Shown one piece after another: positions 18,796 through 31,922 of a stretch of DNA of 64,000 nt; the stretch's first letter is position 1; each line of letters begins with the position of its first letter. Below the pieces are notes generated by a model, which saw only the letters and a list, made by a program, of their open reading frames with translations, was not told the DNA's origin and ran no database searches. The DNA is from Pseudoxanthomonas mexicana (GTDB taxonomy: Bacteria; Pseudomonadota; Gammaproteobacteria; Xanthomonadales; Xanthomonadaceae): assembly GCF_001556105.1 (NCBI RefSeq), contig NZ_LSIF01000025.1:62001-126000 (forward strand), written 5' to 3'. A program made the position numbers and the translations under genes.

Positions 18796-21288
18796 TCAAG
18801 TCTCCTTGTAAGCCAGCAGCCTCAGTGCGTTGAAGACCACCAGCAGGGTCGATCCTTCGTGGACGGCCACAGCCGGCCCAATGCCCAAACCGAAGATCGT
18901 CGCTGGTATGAGAAAGGCCACGATGCCCAGGCTTACGAACACGTTCTGGCGAATGATCCCGCGGGTATGCCGGCTCAACCCGACGGCAAATGGCAGATGC
19001 TTCAGATCGTCGGCCATGAGCGCCACGTCGGCGGTCTCCAGCGCGACATCGGAGCCTGCCGCGCCCATGGCAATACCTACCGTCGCGTTGGCCATGGCGG
19101 GCGCATCGTTGACGCCATCACCGACCATGGCCACCTTGTCCTCATCCCGGAGCTTGCGAATCGCCTGCACCTTGTCTTCCGGCATCAGGTCGCCCCAGGC
19201 CTCGTCCAGACCGACCTCCTTGGCGACGGCTTGTGCGACCTTCTGGTGATCGCCCGAGATCATGATCATCCGTTCGATGCCCAGGGCCTTCAGGCGCGCA
19301 AGCGCCTGTTTGGCTGCCTCACGGGGCGTGTCCATGAGCCCGATAGCCCCCAGATCCCGCTCGCCCATGCGGACCACCATCGTGGTGCGACCTTGTTCTC
19401 TCAGGCTGGCGATCGCGGCAGCCGCGGCGGCGCTCAACGGAGCCAAGCCGTCCGCGCCGAACATTTCGGCCTTGCCGATCCACACCTGCTGACCGCTCAG
19501 CATGGCTTTGACCCCGCGACCGGTGAGGCTCTCCAGGTCCGATGCGGGCGGTGTCTCGACGTTCTGCAGCCGCTCCCGGCCATCGCGCGCGATGGCTGCT
19601 GCAAGGGGATGGTCACTCAATGATTCAACGGCCACGGCAATCTTGAGCAACTCGTCTTCGGAAACGCCTTCCAGCGTCACTACATCGGTGATTCTGGGGC
19701 GCCCTTCGGTCAGGGTGCCCGTCTTGTCGAAGGCGATCGCCTTGAGTGAGCCCAGATCCTCCAGCGGCGCGCCGCCCTTGATCAGGACACCCCCTCGCGC
19801 AGCGCGTGCGATACCCGACAGCACGGCACTGGGCGTGGCGATGGCCAATGCACAGGGGCTTGCCGCCACCAAGACCGCCATCGCGCGGTAGAAGCTGTCC
19901 CGGAAGGGCTCATCCACCACCACCCACGCGAAGAGCAGCACGAAGGCCAATGCCAGCACGGCGGGAACGAAGATGCGTTCGAAACGATCCGTGAAGCGTT
20001 GCGTGGCCGACTTTCGGGTCTCGGCCTCACTGACCATCTTCACGACCCTGGCCAGGGCCGAGTCCTGCGAGCGCTTGGTGACCTCGACTTCAATGGCGCT
20101 GGCACCGTTGATGGTGCCTGCGAAAACCCGACTGGCCGCTTCCACGCCATCAGGCCGCTGGCGTGCGACTGCCGCGTCCGCCACCGGTCGTTTGTCGACC
20201 GGTATGCTCTCTCCCGTCACGGGCGCCTGGTTGATGCTGGAGTTGCCCTTGATCACGAAGCCATCGGCCGGCAAGCGCTCGTTGGGGCGCACGAGTACGA
20301 CGTCACCGACGACCAGTTCGCCTACCGCAATGTCGACCGCTTTTCCGTCTCGCAGGACGGTGGCCGTGTCCGGCGCCAGTTCCGCCAGCGCTTCGATCGC
20401 ACGCTTCGCCCGCCCCATGGCGTAGTGCTCAAGCGCATGGCCGAGGCTGAAGAGGAACAACAGCAGGGCTCCTTCTGCCCAGGAACCCAAGGCAGCAGCG
20501 CCTGCAGCGGCCACCAGCATGAGGGTGTCGATCTCGAAGCGCTTCAGGCGCAGGTTCTCGAACGCCTCGCGGACTGTGTAGAACCCACCAAAGACGTAGG
20601 CGGCCATATAGCAGCCAGTCGCTGCCCATGCCGGTGCCGCGGGAAAAAACTTGCCGATGAGAAAGCCGGCCAGCAGCAAGGCACCGCAGGTCAGCGCGAA
20701 GATCAGCTCTGTGTTGGGCCCAAGCAAGCCGCCATGCTTATGGTCGTGATCGTCCTCTTTGCCTTCGTGCGTCTCCGGGTCGCCGTTCTCATGCCGGTGG
20801 TCGTGCGGCTCTTGCGCATTCGGCAAGGCAGGCGCGGCAGGCGTCACGTCCATTTTCTTCAGCGCCGCCTGCAAGGACGCCTCATCGACGCGGTGCCGAT
20901 CAAACTCGATGTACACCGAACCTGCCGAGCTCGCCCGAGCTTCGAGCACGCCCGCAATACGGTTCAACTGCGCCGCGACGGTGCGTGCCCTTCGTTCGTG
21001 ACCGATTCCCGCCACGTTCCAGCTCACGTGCCCGAAGTTCTCGGTAATGCGTGCGCCGGCAGCGTTGGCGATCTCCCGGATACGCGCGAGCGAGAGCACA
21101 TCGGGATCGAAGTGCAGGCATAGCTGCCCCGGTCCCTCGCCCTGCGCTGGCCGAACATGCGCGCGTTCTATGCCGGGTCGCCCTGTCAGATCGTCCTGCA
21201 GCCGCTTGATGCACGCGTCGGCGTCATCACGCACATGCGGGAGAAGAACGGGGATGTCCAGGCGCAGCTTACCTTCAGGCTTGTTCAT
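18796..21288 (-). CDS. P1B-4 type metal-transporting ATPase (CzcP/CoaT/ZosA-like)
   Basis: 830 residues from ATG 21288, which has GAGG 4-5 bases upstream. The N-terminus holds a degenerate heavy-metal-associated fold without CxxC, then a His-rich linker (EPHDHRHENGDPE, EDDHDHKHGG). The ion-binding motif is SPC (VAASPCALAIATPSA) instead of CPC, and helix 8 has VHEGST. Both are marks of subgroup P1B-4, which exports Co, Zn or Fe(II). DKTGTLT (phosphorylation), TGES, HP (SDHPLAAA) and GDGVNDAP are intact. It probably works with the flanking czc pumps by moving cytoplasmic metal to the periplasm. Confidence 0.93.
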   Translation of the reverse strand: MNKPEGKLRLDIPVLLPHVRDDADACIKRLQDDLTGRPGIERAHVRPAQGEGPGQLCLHFDPDVLSLARIREIANAAGARITENFGHVSWNVAGIGHERRARTVAAQLNRIAGVLEARASSAGSVYIEFDRHRVDEASLQAALKKMDVTPAAPALPNAQEPHDHRHENGDPETHEGKEDDHDHKHGGLLGPNTELIFALTCGALLLAGFLIGKFFPAAPAWAATGCYMAAYVFGGFYTVREAFENLRLKRFEIDTLMLVAAAGAAALGSWAEGALLLFLFSLGHALEHYAMGRAKRAIEALAELAPDTATVLRDGKAVDIAVGELVVGDVVLVRPNERLPADGFVIKGNSSINQAPVTGESIPVDKRPVADAAVARQRPDGVEAASRVFAGTINGASAIEVEVTKRSQDSALARVVKMVSEAETRKSATQRFTDRFERIFVPAVLALAFVLLFAWVVVDEPFRDSFYRAMAVLVAASPCALAIATPSAVLSGIARAARGGVLIKGGAPLEDLGSLKAIAFDKTGTLTEGRPRITDVVTLEGVSEDELLKIAVAVESLSDHPLAAAIARDGRERLQNVETPPASDLESLTGRGVKAMLSGQQVWIGKAEMFGADGLAPLSAAAAAAIASLREQGRTTMVVRMGERDLGAIGLMDTPREAAKQALARLKALGIERMIMISGDHQKVAQAVAKEVGLDEAWGDLMPEDKVQAIRKLRDEDKVAMVGDGVNDAPAMANATVGIAMGAAGSDVALETADVALMADDLKHLPFAVGLSRHTRGIIRQNVFVSLGIVAFLIPATIFGLGIGPAVAVHEGSTLLVVFNALRLLAYKET

Positions 21289-21419
21289 GAAATCCTCTAG
21301 GAGCGTCCAAGCACTCTTGCGTCTCGCGCCATTCAGAACGGCGCACAAGTAAAGAACGAGGGAGCACGATCGCGGCGTCGAGTACTCGCCGGCCATTGTC
21401 CCGGTGTCGTCGAATCCCG

Positions 21420-21794
21420 TCAGACGCGTGCGATGGGTGGTCGCAAGGGATGGGTGAAGCGCTGGACCAGCGAAAGCACTTCAGTCAAATGCACGTATGC
21501 ATGCACGGCTTGCACTGTCTCGGCGTGGGAAACCTGCGGCGCAAGAGAGGCCAGTGAGCAGGTGTCAGCATTGTGAAAGAGGCTGGGAAGACCTTGCTGG
21601 TCCTCCTTGGCCTCGCGGGCGAACGCAGCCATACGGACGTGATCCAGTTCGCCACGCGCCGCAGCGTGCTGGACGCCATGAAGCTGCACCGCCTTGTTCA
21701 AAGCCGGATGTAGCGCCACCGAAACCCCTGACAGCCACAGGATGGCAATCATCAGGAGGACCTTCGTGCTCGTGGCCAACCTGTGCACTGGCAT
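21420..21794 (-). CDS. CzcI-like small periplasmic protein (copy 2)
   Basis: 124 residues if it starts at 21794 (MPVHRLATSTKVLLMIAILW). That gives a plain signal peptide and the same length as copies 1 and 3. Longer starts at 21824 and 21872 are open but have no Shine-Dalgarno. The mature part has scattered His and one Cys (HNADTCSLASL) and ends THPLRPPIARV, echoing copy 1. It lies upstream of the ATPase gene on the same strand, 131 bases away. Its role is inferred only from position and the shared ending. Confidence 0.5.
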   Translation of the reverse strand: MPVHRLATSTKVLLMIAILWLSGVSVALHPALNKAVQLHGVQHAAARGELDHVRMAAFAREAKEDQQGLPSLFHNADTCSLASLAPQVSHAETVQAVHAYVHLTEVLSLVQRFTHPLRPPIARV

Positions 21795-21911
21795 GTCCGA
21801 GAGGTATACCGGAAAGCGGACCATAGCCGATATGGCGGCTTGGGGGCCAACTTGGCGCGACGCGCCGCGCATGGAGGTGTGAGGCCCTGCACGAATTATG
21901 AACGGGCGTAA

Positions 21912-21941
21912 TTGTCTAACGGTCTTGGCATTCCTTATGAT
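21912..21941 (+). promoter_or_regulatory. Promoter for the rightward czc genes, possibly leaderless
   Basis: TTGTCT (21912-21917) and TATGAT (21936-21941) are 18 bases apart. The predicted start point falls at or just before ATG 21950, and no Shine-Dalgarno precedes that ATG, so the transcript may be leaderless. Confidence 0.5.
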
Positions 21942-21949
21942 TGCGCCCC

Positions 21950-22327
21950 ATGCGATCCGTCCTGCGCCATCTCAGCCGTTACCTGCGCCTTCCGGCGATG
22001 GTCGTGCTGTTGTTCGCAGTGGTGAGCAATCCCGTGCTTGCGGCCGTTGGCGACGCTGTTGAGGCGATCCAGACATCTTCGGCCCACGCCTACCTTGGTC
22101 ACTGTGACCAGGCGGACCAAGACGGGATCCAGGAGGATGGTCAGGCCGGTGATCTGCTGCATGCCCTGGTCCATGGGGCTCATACCTGCGGCCATCTCGT
22201 TGGCCTTGCCACGCCCATCGTTGTGATCGAGCCGCTTTTCGTCAATCTTGCCGCGCCAGATCACGCCGTTAAGCCCCTGGGCTCCTTCCAGCCGCTGGCC
22301 ATCACCCGTCCTCCGATTACGATCTGA
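21950..22327 (+). CDS. CzcI-like small periplasmic protein (copy 3)
   Basis: 125 residues: MRSVLRHLSRYLRLPAMVVL and a hydrophobic signal ending NPVLAAV, then two Cys and a His cluster (LGHCDQADQDG, HALVHGAHTCGH), ending LAITRPPITI. It comes first in the rightward czcCBAD set, 56 bases before czcC, the same place that copy 1 has in the other set. An in-frame TTG at 21941 is less likely than ATG 21950. Metal sensing or buffering in the periplasm is an inference from the family position. Confidence 0.6.
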   Translation: MRSVLRHLSRYLRLPAMVVLLFAVVSNPVLAAVGDAVEAIQTSSAHAYLGHCDQADQDGIQEDGQAGDLLHALVHGAHTCGHLVGLATPIVVIEPLFVNLAAPDHAVKPLGSFQPLAITRPPITI

Positions 22328-22383
22328 CACTGTACGCCGATGCTGTCGGCGCAACGTTCATTCACCTAATTTGGAGATACACC

Positions 22384-23652
22384 ATGCGGTTGCGACTGGC
22401 GGCTTTGGCCGCCTTTATGGTCTTGCCCGTTGCTTATGCGCAGACGGGCACAGCGCCTACTTCCACCCTTACCCTGGACGATGCCATCGCGCGCGTCGCC
22501 ACTACCCATCCTGACCTGCGCATCTTCGAGGGCCGACGTCAGGTCCTGGATGCGAACCTCGCCGCTGCCAGCCTCAAACCCGGCCTCAGCCTGGGGGGAA
22601 CCATCGAGAACACGATGGGAACCGGCAACTATCGTGGATTCGACGAAACAGAACTGACGGTCACGCTGGCAGGCGTGTTCGAACGTGGCGGCAAGCTGGA
22701 AGCGCGTCGGACATTGGCCCTGGCCAACATCGACACCCTGGCGCCGCAACGCGAAGTCGCACGCCTGGATCTGCTGGCCGAAACCGCCCGGCGATACCTC
22801 GCGGTCACGGCAGCGACCCGTCGCAAGGGCATCGCGGACCTCGATATCACGCAGCGCAAGCGCGCTCTGGAAGCGGCTCGTGTGCGCCTGAACGCAGGTG
22901 CCTCTCCCGAGTCCGTGGTGCTGACCGCACAGGCTTCACTGGCGAATGCGGAGTTGGATCGGGACCGCGCCATTGCCGACGAAAAGGCCACACGCCAGAA
23001 CCTGGCAGCCCTGTGGAACGATCGCTCACCCGGCTTCACGATCGCAGCGGGCAATCCGCTCGTCCTGCCCGATCTGCAGTCTTTCGAAGACCTGAGCGCC
23101 TACCTGCAGAACACACCGGAATTGGCGGAATTGGCCGGCGTTGAACGCGTGCGTGAAGCCCAGTTGCGTCTGGCCCGGACCGCGGCCACGCCCGACCTCA
23201 ACTGGCAGGTCGGCGCGCGCAACAGTCGTGCCACGAACGATACCGGGTTCACGGCCGGATTCAGCATTCCGTTGGCTTCGGCCCGTCGTGCAGCGCCGGG
23301 GATCAGGGCCGCAGAAGCCGAATTGGCGATGACCGCTTTGGAGCGCGAATCGCTGCAGATCGATCTCTACTCGACACTGACCAATGCCTACGGCGATTAC
23401 ACGACTTCCCAGTTGGAGGTCTCCCGCCTGCGGACGGACGTCATTCCTCGTCTGGAGAAGGCTGAAAAGGCCGCCGAGTATGCCTGGAAGAACGGCGCCA
23501 TCAGCTATCTGGAGTGGTCTCAGCTGCAAGCCCAACGCGTGGAAGCCAGCGTTCGCCAGCTGCAAGTCGCCATCGATGCGCAGAGCGCCCTGATCGAGAT
23601 CCAGCGCCTGACCGGGCAGCCGATCGTCGCCAGCGACTCCCCCACCCCCTAA
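22384..23652 (+). CDS. czcC: Outer-membrane efflux channel, CzcC/TolC family (copy 2)
   Basis: 422 residues. The signal peptide is MRLRLAALAAFMVLPVAYA, cleaved before QTG. The outer-membrane factor repeats begin at TLTLDDAIARVATTHPDLRI and end near residue 415. GGAG lies 8 bases before the ATG. It is the exit channel of the second pump and is followed by czcB after 9 bases. It shares the family pattern with copy 1 but differs throughout, so this is not a recent tandem duplication. Confidence 0.93.
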   Translation: MRLRLAALAAFMVLPVAYAQTGTAPTSTLTLDDAIARVATTHPDLRIFEGRRQVLDANLAAASLKPGLSLGGTIENTMGTGNYRGFDETELTVTLAGVFERGGKLEARRTLALANIDTLAPQREVARLDLLAETARRYLAVTAATRRKGIADLDITQRKRALEAARVRLNAGASPESVVLTAQASLANAELDRDRAIADEKATRQNLAALWNDRSPGFTIAAGNPLVLPDLQSFEDLSAYLQNTPELAELAGVERVREAQLRLARTAATPDLNWQVGARNSRATNDTGFTAGFSIPLASARRAAPGIRAAEAELAMTALERESLQIDLYSTLTNAYGDYTTSQLEVSRLRTDVIPRLEKAEKAAEYAWKNGAISYLEWSQLQAQRVEASVRQLQVAIDAQSALIEIQRLTGQPIVASDSPTP

Positions 23653-23661
23653 GGACTCCCC

Positions 23662-27908
<4,247 letters not shown>

Positions 27909-27917
27909 TGGGCCAAA

Positions 27918-27943
27918 GGCGGCGATGCGCCTGCATCGCCGCC
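27918..27943 (+). terminator. Hairpin after czcA copy 2
   Basis: GGCGGCGATGC-GCCT-GCATCGCCGCC (27918-27943) is a perfect 11-base-pair stem 10 bases after the czcA stop. It is followed by CCTCCTCTCATTCC, a pyrimidine run without a full T tract. It may partly separate czcD from czcCBA. Confidence 0.6.
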
Positions 27944-27992
27944 CTCCTCTCATTCCCGACAGCTCTGTTGCATCAGTTCCTGGAGAACGCGC

Positions 27993-28889
27993 ATGAGCGC
28001 AGGACACGATCACGGAACAGGAGAGGTCAAGCACGCCAAACCACTATGGTGGGCGTTGGGTCTGACCTCGACCTTTCTGGTCGCCGAAATCATCGGCGGC
28101 CTGGTAACAAACAGTTTGGCGCTGCTATCGGATGCAGCGCACATGATGACGGACGTCATCGCACTCACGGTTTCCCTGATTGCCGTGAGGATGAGCCAGC
28201 GGCCCGCCGATACCAAGCGGACCTACGGCTACGCACGCATGGAAGCCATCGGCGCGATCATCAATGGCGGGCTGCTGTTCGTGGTGGCCGGCTACATCCT
28301 GTGGGAAGCCGTCGGCCGATTCCGACAGCCGCCGGACGTGGCCTCCACCGGCATGCTGGTCATTGCCGTGCTGGGCCTGATCGTCAACCTGATTTCCATG
28401 CGCCTGTTGCGTGCCGGTAGCGGCACCAGCCTGAACGTCAAGGGCGCCTACCTTGAAGTCTGGAGCGACATGCTCGGGTCGGTGGGCGTCATCATCGGCG
28501 CGATCGTCATCAAGGTTACCGGCTGGACGCTCGTCGATCCGATCGTGGCGGTCCTGATAGGCCTGTGGGTCCTGCCACGGACCTGGATGCTGCTCCGCCA
28601 AGCCGGCCATGTGTTGATGCAGGGCGTGCCCGAGGGCCTGGACCTGGCCGCGCTGCGGAGGGCATTGATTGGCCATCCCGCGGTTCAAAGCGTGCATGAC
28701 CTGCATATCTGGGCGCTGGGTACGCGCCAAGCCGTGCTGACTGCGCACCTTGTCATGCGACCCGAGGCGTTGGATGCCGAAGGCGCGCGTGTCGAGATCT
28801 CACGCCTGATCGGCGAGCAGTTCGACATCCACGACATCACCCTCCAGCTAGAACGCACATCCTGCGAAAGCGAGCTACGTCATGCCTAA
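27993..28889 (+). CDS. czcD: Cation diffusion facilitator, CzcD family
   Basis: 298 residues with six membrane helices and a C-terminal cytoplasmic domain. Helix 2 carries LLSDAAHMMTD (HxxxD metal site), and helix 5 has LEVWSDMLGSVG in the equivalent place. The C-terminal domain keeps SVHDLHIWALGTRQAVLTAH, typical of this family. It exports Zn, Co or Cd from the cytoplasm by proton exchange and would feed the periplasmic intake of CzcCBA. GGAGA precedes the ATG. The stop overlaps the next gene by 8 bases. Confidence 0.93.
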   Translation: MSAGHDHGTGEVKHAKPLWWALGLTSTFLVAEIIGGLVTNSLALLSDAAHMMTDVIALTVSLIAVRMSQRPADTKRTYGYARMEAIGAIINGGLLFVVAGYILWEAVGRFRQPPDVASTGMLVIAVLGLIVNLISMRLLRAGSGTSLNVKGAYLEVWSDMLGSVGVIIGAIVIKVTGWTLVDPIVAVLIGLWVLPRTWMLLRQAGHVLMQGVPEGLDLAALRRALIGHPAVQSVHDLHIWALGTRQAVLTAHLVMRPEALDAEGARVEISRLIGEQFDIHDITLQLERTSCESELRHA

Positions 28890-30606
28890 CCGGGATCGAG
28901 CGAGCCGTAACGTCATTGCGCGATTCCTTGACTACCGAACCCATGACCCCGATCACGCCCAGGCCGCACGCCGCCCCTGGTGGCGGCCGGTCGTGCGGAC
29001 GGAGGTCGTCCTCCTGTTGGTTGCCATCTATTTTGCGCTTACCGCAAATGGCGCCTTCTGGGCGGAAGTCAGGCAGACGGGCATCGTCGACGGCACGCGC
29101 GGCATCAAGCTCTACATCGGCATCACCCTGGCGCTCATCGGGCTCCATGGACTGCTATTCGGACTGCTGCTCAATCGCTGGATCGTCAAGCCGGCGCTTT
29201 CCTTCCTGCTGATAGCCACTGCGGCGACGGCGTACTTCTCAAGCAAGTACGCGGTGTACATCGACCCCAGCATGATCCGGAACGCGCTGCGTACCGACGT
29301 GACCGAGGCCCGGGAACTCATGACCGCGGACCTGTGGTTGACGGTCCTGATGATGGGCGTGTTGCCCACGGTGGCGCTCTGGCTGACGCGGATACAACGC
29401 GTTGGCGTGCGTGCGGCGTTCGTGCGCCGGCTTGTGTATCTGCTGGGAATGCTGGCCGTTACCTACTTCGGCCTGATGCTGTCGTTCCACGATGCGTCTT
29501 CGCTGATGCGCAACAACAAGTCGTTGCGCTACCTCATCGGTCCCGGCAACTACCTGGTCTCCGTCCCCAAGGTACTCACCGAGGAAGCCAAGCAGGACAA
29601 GGGGCCCAAGGCGGTTGTGGCCGGGGATGCAAGGCTGGCGGGACATGCCCAGGGGGCGAAGCCCCACCTGCTGATCATCGTGGTCGGTGAGACCGTCCGC
29701 GCCCAGAACTGGGGCTTGAACGGCTATCAGCGGCAGACGACGCCTCAGCTATCCAAGTTGGATGTCATCAACTTCAGCGACGTTACCGCCTGCGGCTCGA
29801 ACACCGAGGTGTCTGTCCCGTGCATGTTCTCGTTGTCCGGACGCAGGGATTACGACCGGGATCGCATCGTGGGATCCGAGTCGCTCCTGCACGTGCTGGA
29901 ACGTGCGGGCATCAAGACGCTGTGGCGGGACAACCAGACCGGTTGCAAGGGCGTGTGCGACGGACTGGCGTTCGAGTCGTATCGAAAGCCCCCCGTCGAT
30001 CCATTGTGCGACGACCAGGCCTGTCGTGATGCGGTGATGCTCAAAGGATTGCACGACACCATCGACGACAACCCCGGCGACGTGGTGGTCGTGCTGCATC
30101 AACTGGGCAACCACGGTCCCGCCTACTTCAAGCGGTACCCGGAAGAACTGCGCCAGTTCCGTCCGGATTGCCGCTCCTCGGACTTCGGCAAGTGCACCCG
30201 CGACGAGATCGTCAACGCCTACGACAACGCGATCCTGGAAACAGACGACTTCCTGGCCAAGACGATCAAGATGCTGCAGCAGGACACCTCGCACGACACT
30301 GCGATGATCTATGTGTCCGACCACGGCGAATCGCTCGGCGAGAGCAATGTTTACCTGCATGGCTTTCCGTACGCGATCGCACCGCAGGCACAGATCAAGG
30401 TGCCGATGGTCGCGTGGCTGTCGGAGGGCATGAAAGCCAGCGCAGGCGTGGATGCCAAGTGCGTCAGCCAGCGATCCAGCCAACCGATCAGCCACGACAA
30501 TCTGTTCCATTCCGTGCTCGGTCTCATGCGGGTCAGTACGAAGGCATACGAACCCGGTCTGGACTTGTTCTCGCGCTGCCAGACACCCGTCGGAGCGTCG
30601 CCATGA
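28882..30606 (+). CDS. eptA: Phosphoethanolamine transferase, EptA family
   Basis: 574 residues: about five N-terminal membrane helices, then a periplasmic sulfatase-fold domain from residue 260. Zinc and catalytic positions are present: Glu270 in VVGETVRAQNW, Thr308 (nucleophile) in CGSNTEVSVPCMFS, Asp480-His481 in VSDHGES and His493 in YLHGFPYA. Multiple Cys suit periplasmic disulfides. The enzyme moves phosphoethanolamine from phosphatidylethanolamine to lipid A, leaving diacylglycerol. Overlap with czcD ties metal export and envelope change in one transcript. Confidence 0.92.
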   Translation: MPNRDRASRNVIARFLDYRTHDPDHAQAARRPWWRPVVRTEVVLLLVAIYFALTANGAFWAEVRQTGIVDGTRGIKLYIGITLALIGLHGLLFGLLLNRWIVKPALSFLLIATAATAYFSSKYAVYIDPSMIRNALRTDVTEARELMTADLWLTVLMMGVLPTVALWLTRIQRVGVRAAFVRRLVYLLGMLAVTYFGLMLSFHDASSLMRNNKSLRYLIGPGNYLVSVPKVLTEEAKQDKGPKAVVAGDARLAGHAQGAKPHLLIIVVGETVRAQNWGLNGYQRQTTPQLSKLDVINFSDVTACGSNTEVSVPCMFSLSGRRDYDRDRIVGSESLLHVLERAGIKTLWRDNQTGCKGVCDGLAFESYRKPPVDPLCDDQACRDAVMLKGLHDTIDDNPGDVVVVLHQLGNHGPAYFKRYPEELRQFRPDCRSSDFGKCTRDEIVNAYDNAILETDDFLAKTIKMLQQDTSHDTAMIYVSDHGESLGESNVYLHGFPYAIAPQAQIKVPMVAWLSEGMKASAGVDAKCVSQRSSQPISHDNLFHSVLGLMRVSTKAYEPGLDLFSRCQTPVGASP

Positions 30607-30714
30607 ATCGCGGACCTGGTCTTGTTCTTGCGGCAGGAGCGGTTCCGCCGGGTCATTCTCCTTTCACACGAAACGCAGGCAATCGTGTGGACATGCACGC
30701 CTCTGGAGGTTCCC

Positions 30715-31086
30715 ATGGCTGATGGTTACGGACACCGTCCGCGCGGACCCAAGCGTCTGATGATGGCCACCCGCTGGTCCATGCAAGGCCTTCGCGCGGC
30801 GTGGCTGCACGAGTCCTCCTTCCGGCTGGAAGTCGTGGTGGCCGTCGTCATGGCCCCCCTCGGCCTGCTACTGGGTGAGAGCGGCGTGGAGCGCGCGTTG
30901 CTGGCGGCGTCGGTGTTGCTCGTCCTGCCCGTCGAACTGCTGAACTCGGCCGTCGAGGCGGTCATCGAGCGCTATGGTCCCGAGCACCACGAACTGGCCG
31001 GCCGTGCGAAGGACATGGGCTCGGCCGCAGTGTTTCTGACCCTGGGCAGCGCTGCACTGGTCTGGTTCGCGATTCTCGCCGGCTAG
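30715..31086 (+). CDS. dgkA: Diacylglycerol kinase
   Basis: 123 residues with three membrane helices. Family residues are visible: ATRWSMQGLRAAWLHESSFR, VELLNSAVEAVIERYG (with the catalytic Glu helix) and ELAGRAKDMGSAAV. CTGGAGG lies about 5 bases before ATG 30715, so this start is chosen. DgkA phosphorylates diacylglycerol at the inner membrane. Placed after eptA, it can recycle the diacylglycerol that phosphoethanolamine transfer leaves behind. Confidence 0.93.
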   Translation: MADGYGHRPRGPKRLMMATRWSMQGLRAAWLHESSFRLEVVVAVVMAPLGLLLGESGVERALLAASVLLVLPVELLNSAVEAVIERYGPEHHELAGRAKDMGSAAVFLTLGSAALVWFAILAG

Positions 31087-31110
31087 GCATGCACCACATC
31101 TAGAGGCGCA

Positions 31111-31875
31111 ATGGCTTACCTACTTCTTGCATCGCTTCTGGTGGCGGTGGGCTGGGGATTGAAGTCCGCCGTGGCGATTCCGCATCCGGATCTGCTGACG
31201 GTCATCGTCAGCAGCATCGTGGTGCTGGGCGGCTCACTGTTCTGGGTGGTGCTTACCTTGCACGGATTGGACTTGGCCGTGGCACTTCGGCGCTCCAATC
31301 GCGCATTCGTGTCCGATTTCGTCTCCGCGATCCGGCCACGCCCGCGAGAACTGCTGATCGCCATTCCCCTCGCGATGGTGGGCTTGCTGGTCATCTACCG
31401 ATCGGTGGGTGCAGCGGACACCTGCGTCGTCGCATTGAGTGTGCCGTTCTATGCGCTGGCAATGGCGGCAGCCATCAGTGCGAGTCCGTCGGAAGGCAAG
31501 ACGTTCCCGCGATGGCGCATGGGCCTGATACTCAATGCCGTCTACATCGTCTTGCTGTGCATCGGCACGGGCTTGCACACGTGGGTGGTCACGCACCCTG
31601 CCACGGCCGCGGCAGAAGCTTGGCTCGGGGTCACGTCCGTCATCGTCGCGATGGTGGCCTTCGTGTCGGCCTCCAAGTTTCGCTCCTCGATCGAACGGGG
31701 ACGCGCCCTCGGATCGCCCGTGCTGGATGAACTGGGCGGCCGGCTTCCGGCACTGGAAGGCACGCCAACAACGGCAGACGGCACGGACGATCGCCAGCCT
31801 GACGGTCCTGCAGGACGATCCGCTGGATCACCCAAGCCCCGGCATCGGCGGCCCAAGCCTCGTCGGCGCACCTAG
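31111..31875 (+). CDS. Multi-pass membrane protein of unknown function
   Basis: 254 residues with about six hydrophobic helices and a charged, Pro/Arg-rich cytoplasmic-looking tail (PKPRHRRPKPRRRT). I do not recognise a family. It lies 24 bases after dgkA and 47 bases before the ArnT-like gene on the same strand, inside the lipid A remodelling cluster. A role in lipid or sugar-lipid transport would fit the place but nothing in the sequence proves it. Confidence 0.65.
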   Translation: MAYLLLASLLVAVGWGLKSAVAIPHPDLLTVIVSSIVVLGGSLFWVVLTLHGLDLAVALRRSNRAFVSDFVSAIRPRPRELLIAIPLAMVGLLVIYRSVGAADTCVVALSVPFYALAMAAAISASPSEGKTFPRWRMGLILNAVYIVLLCIGTGLHTWVVTHPATAAAEAWLGVTSVIVAMVAFVSASKFRSSIERGRALGSPVLDELGGRLPALEGTPTTADGTDDRQPDGPAGRSAGSPKPRHRRPKPRRRT

Positions 31876-31922
31876 TCGCGCATTGACGCTCTCCTCCATT
31901 TCGGCTCTTGCGGGCAGCATGC

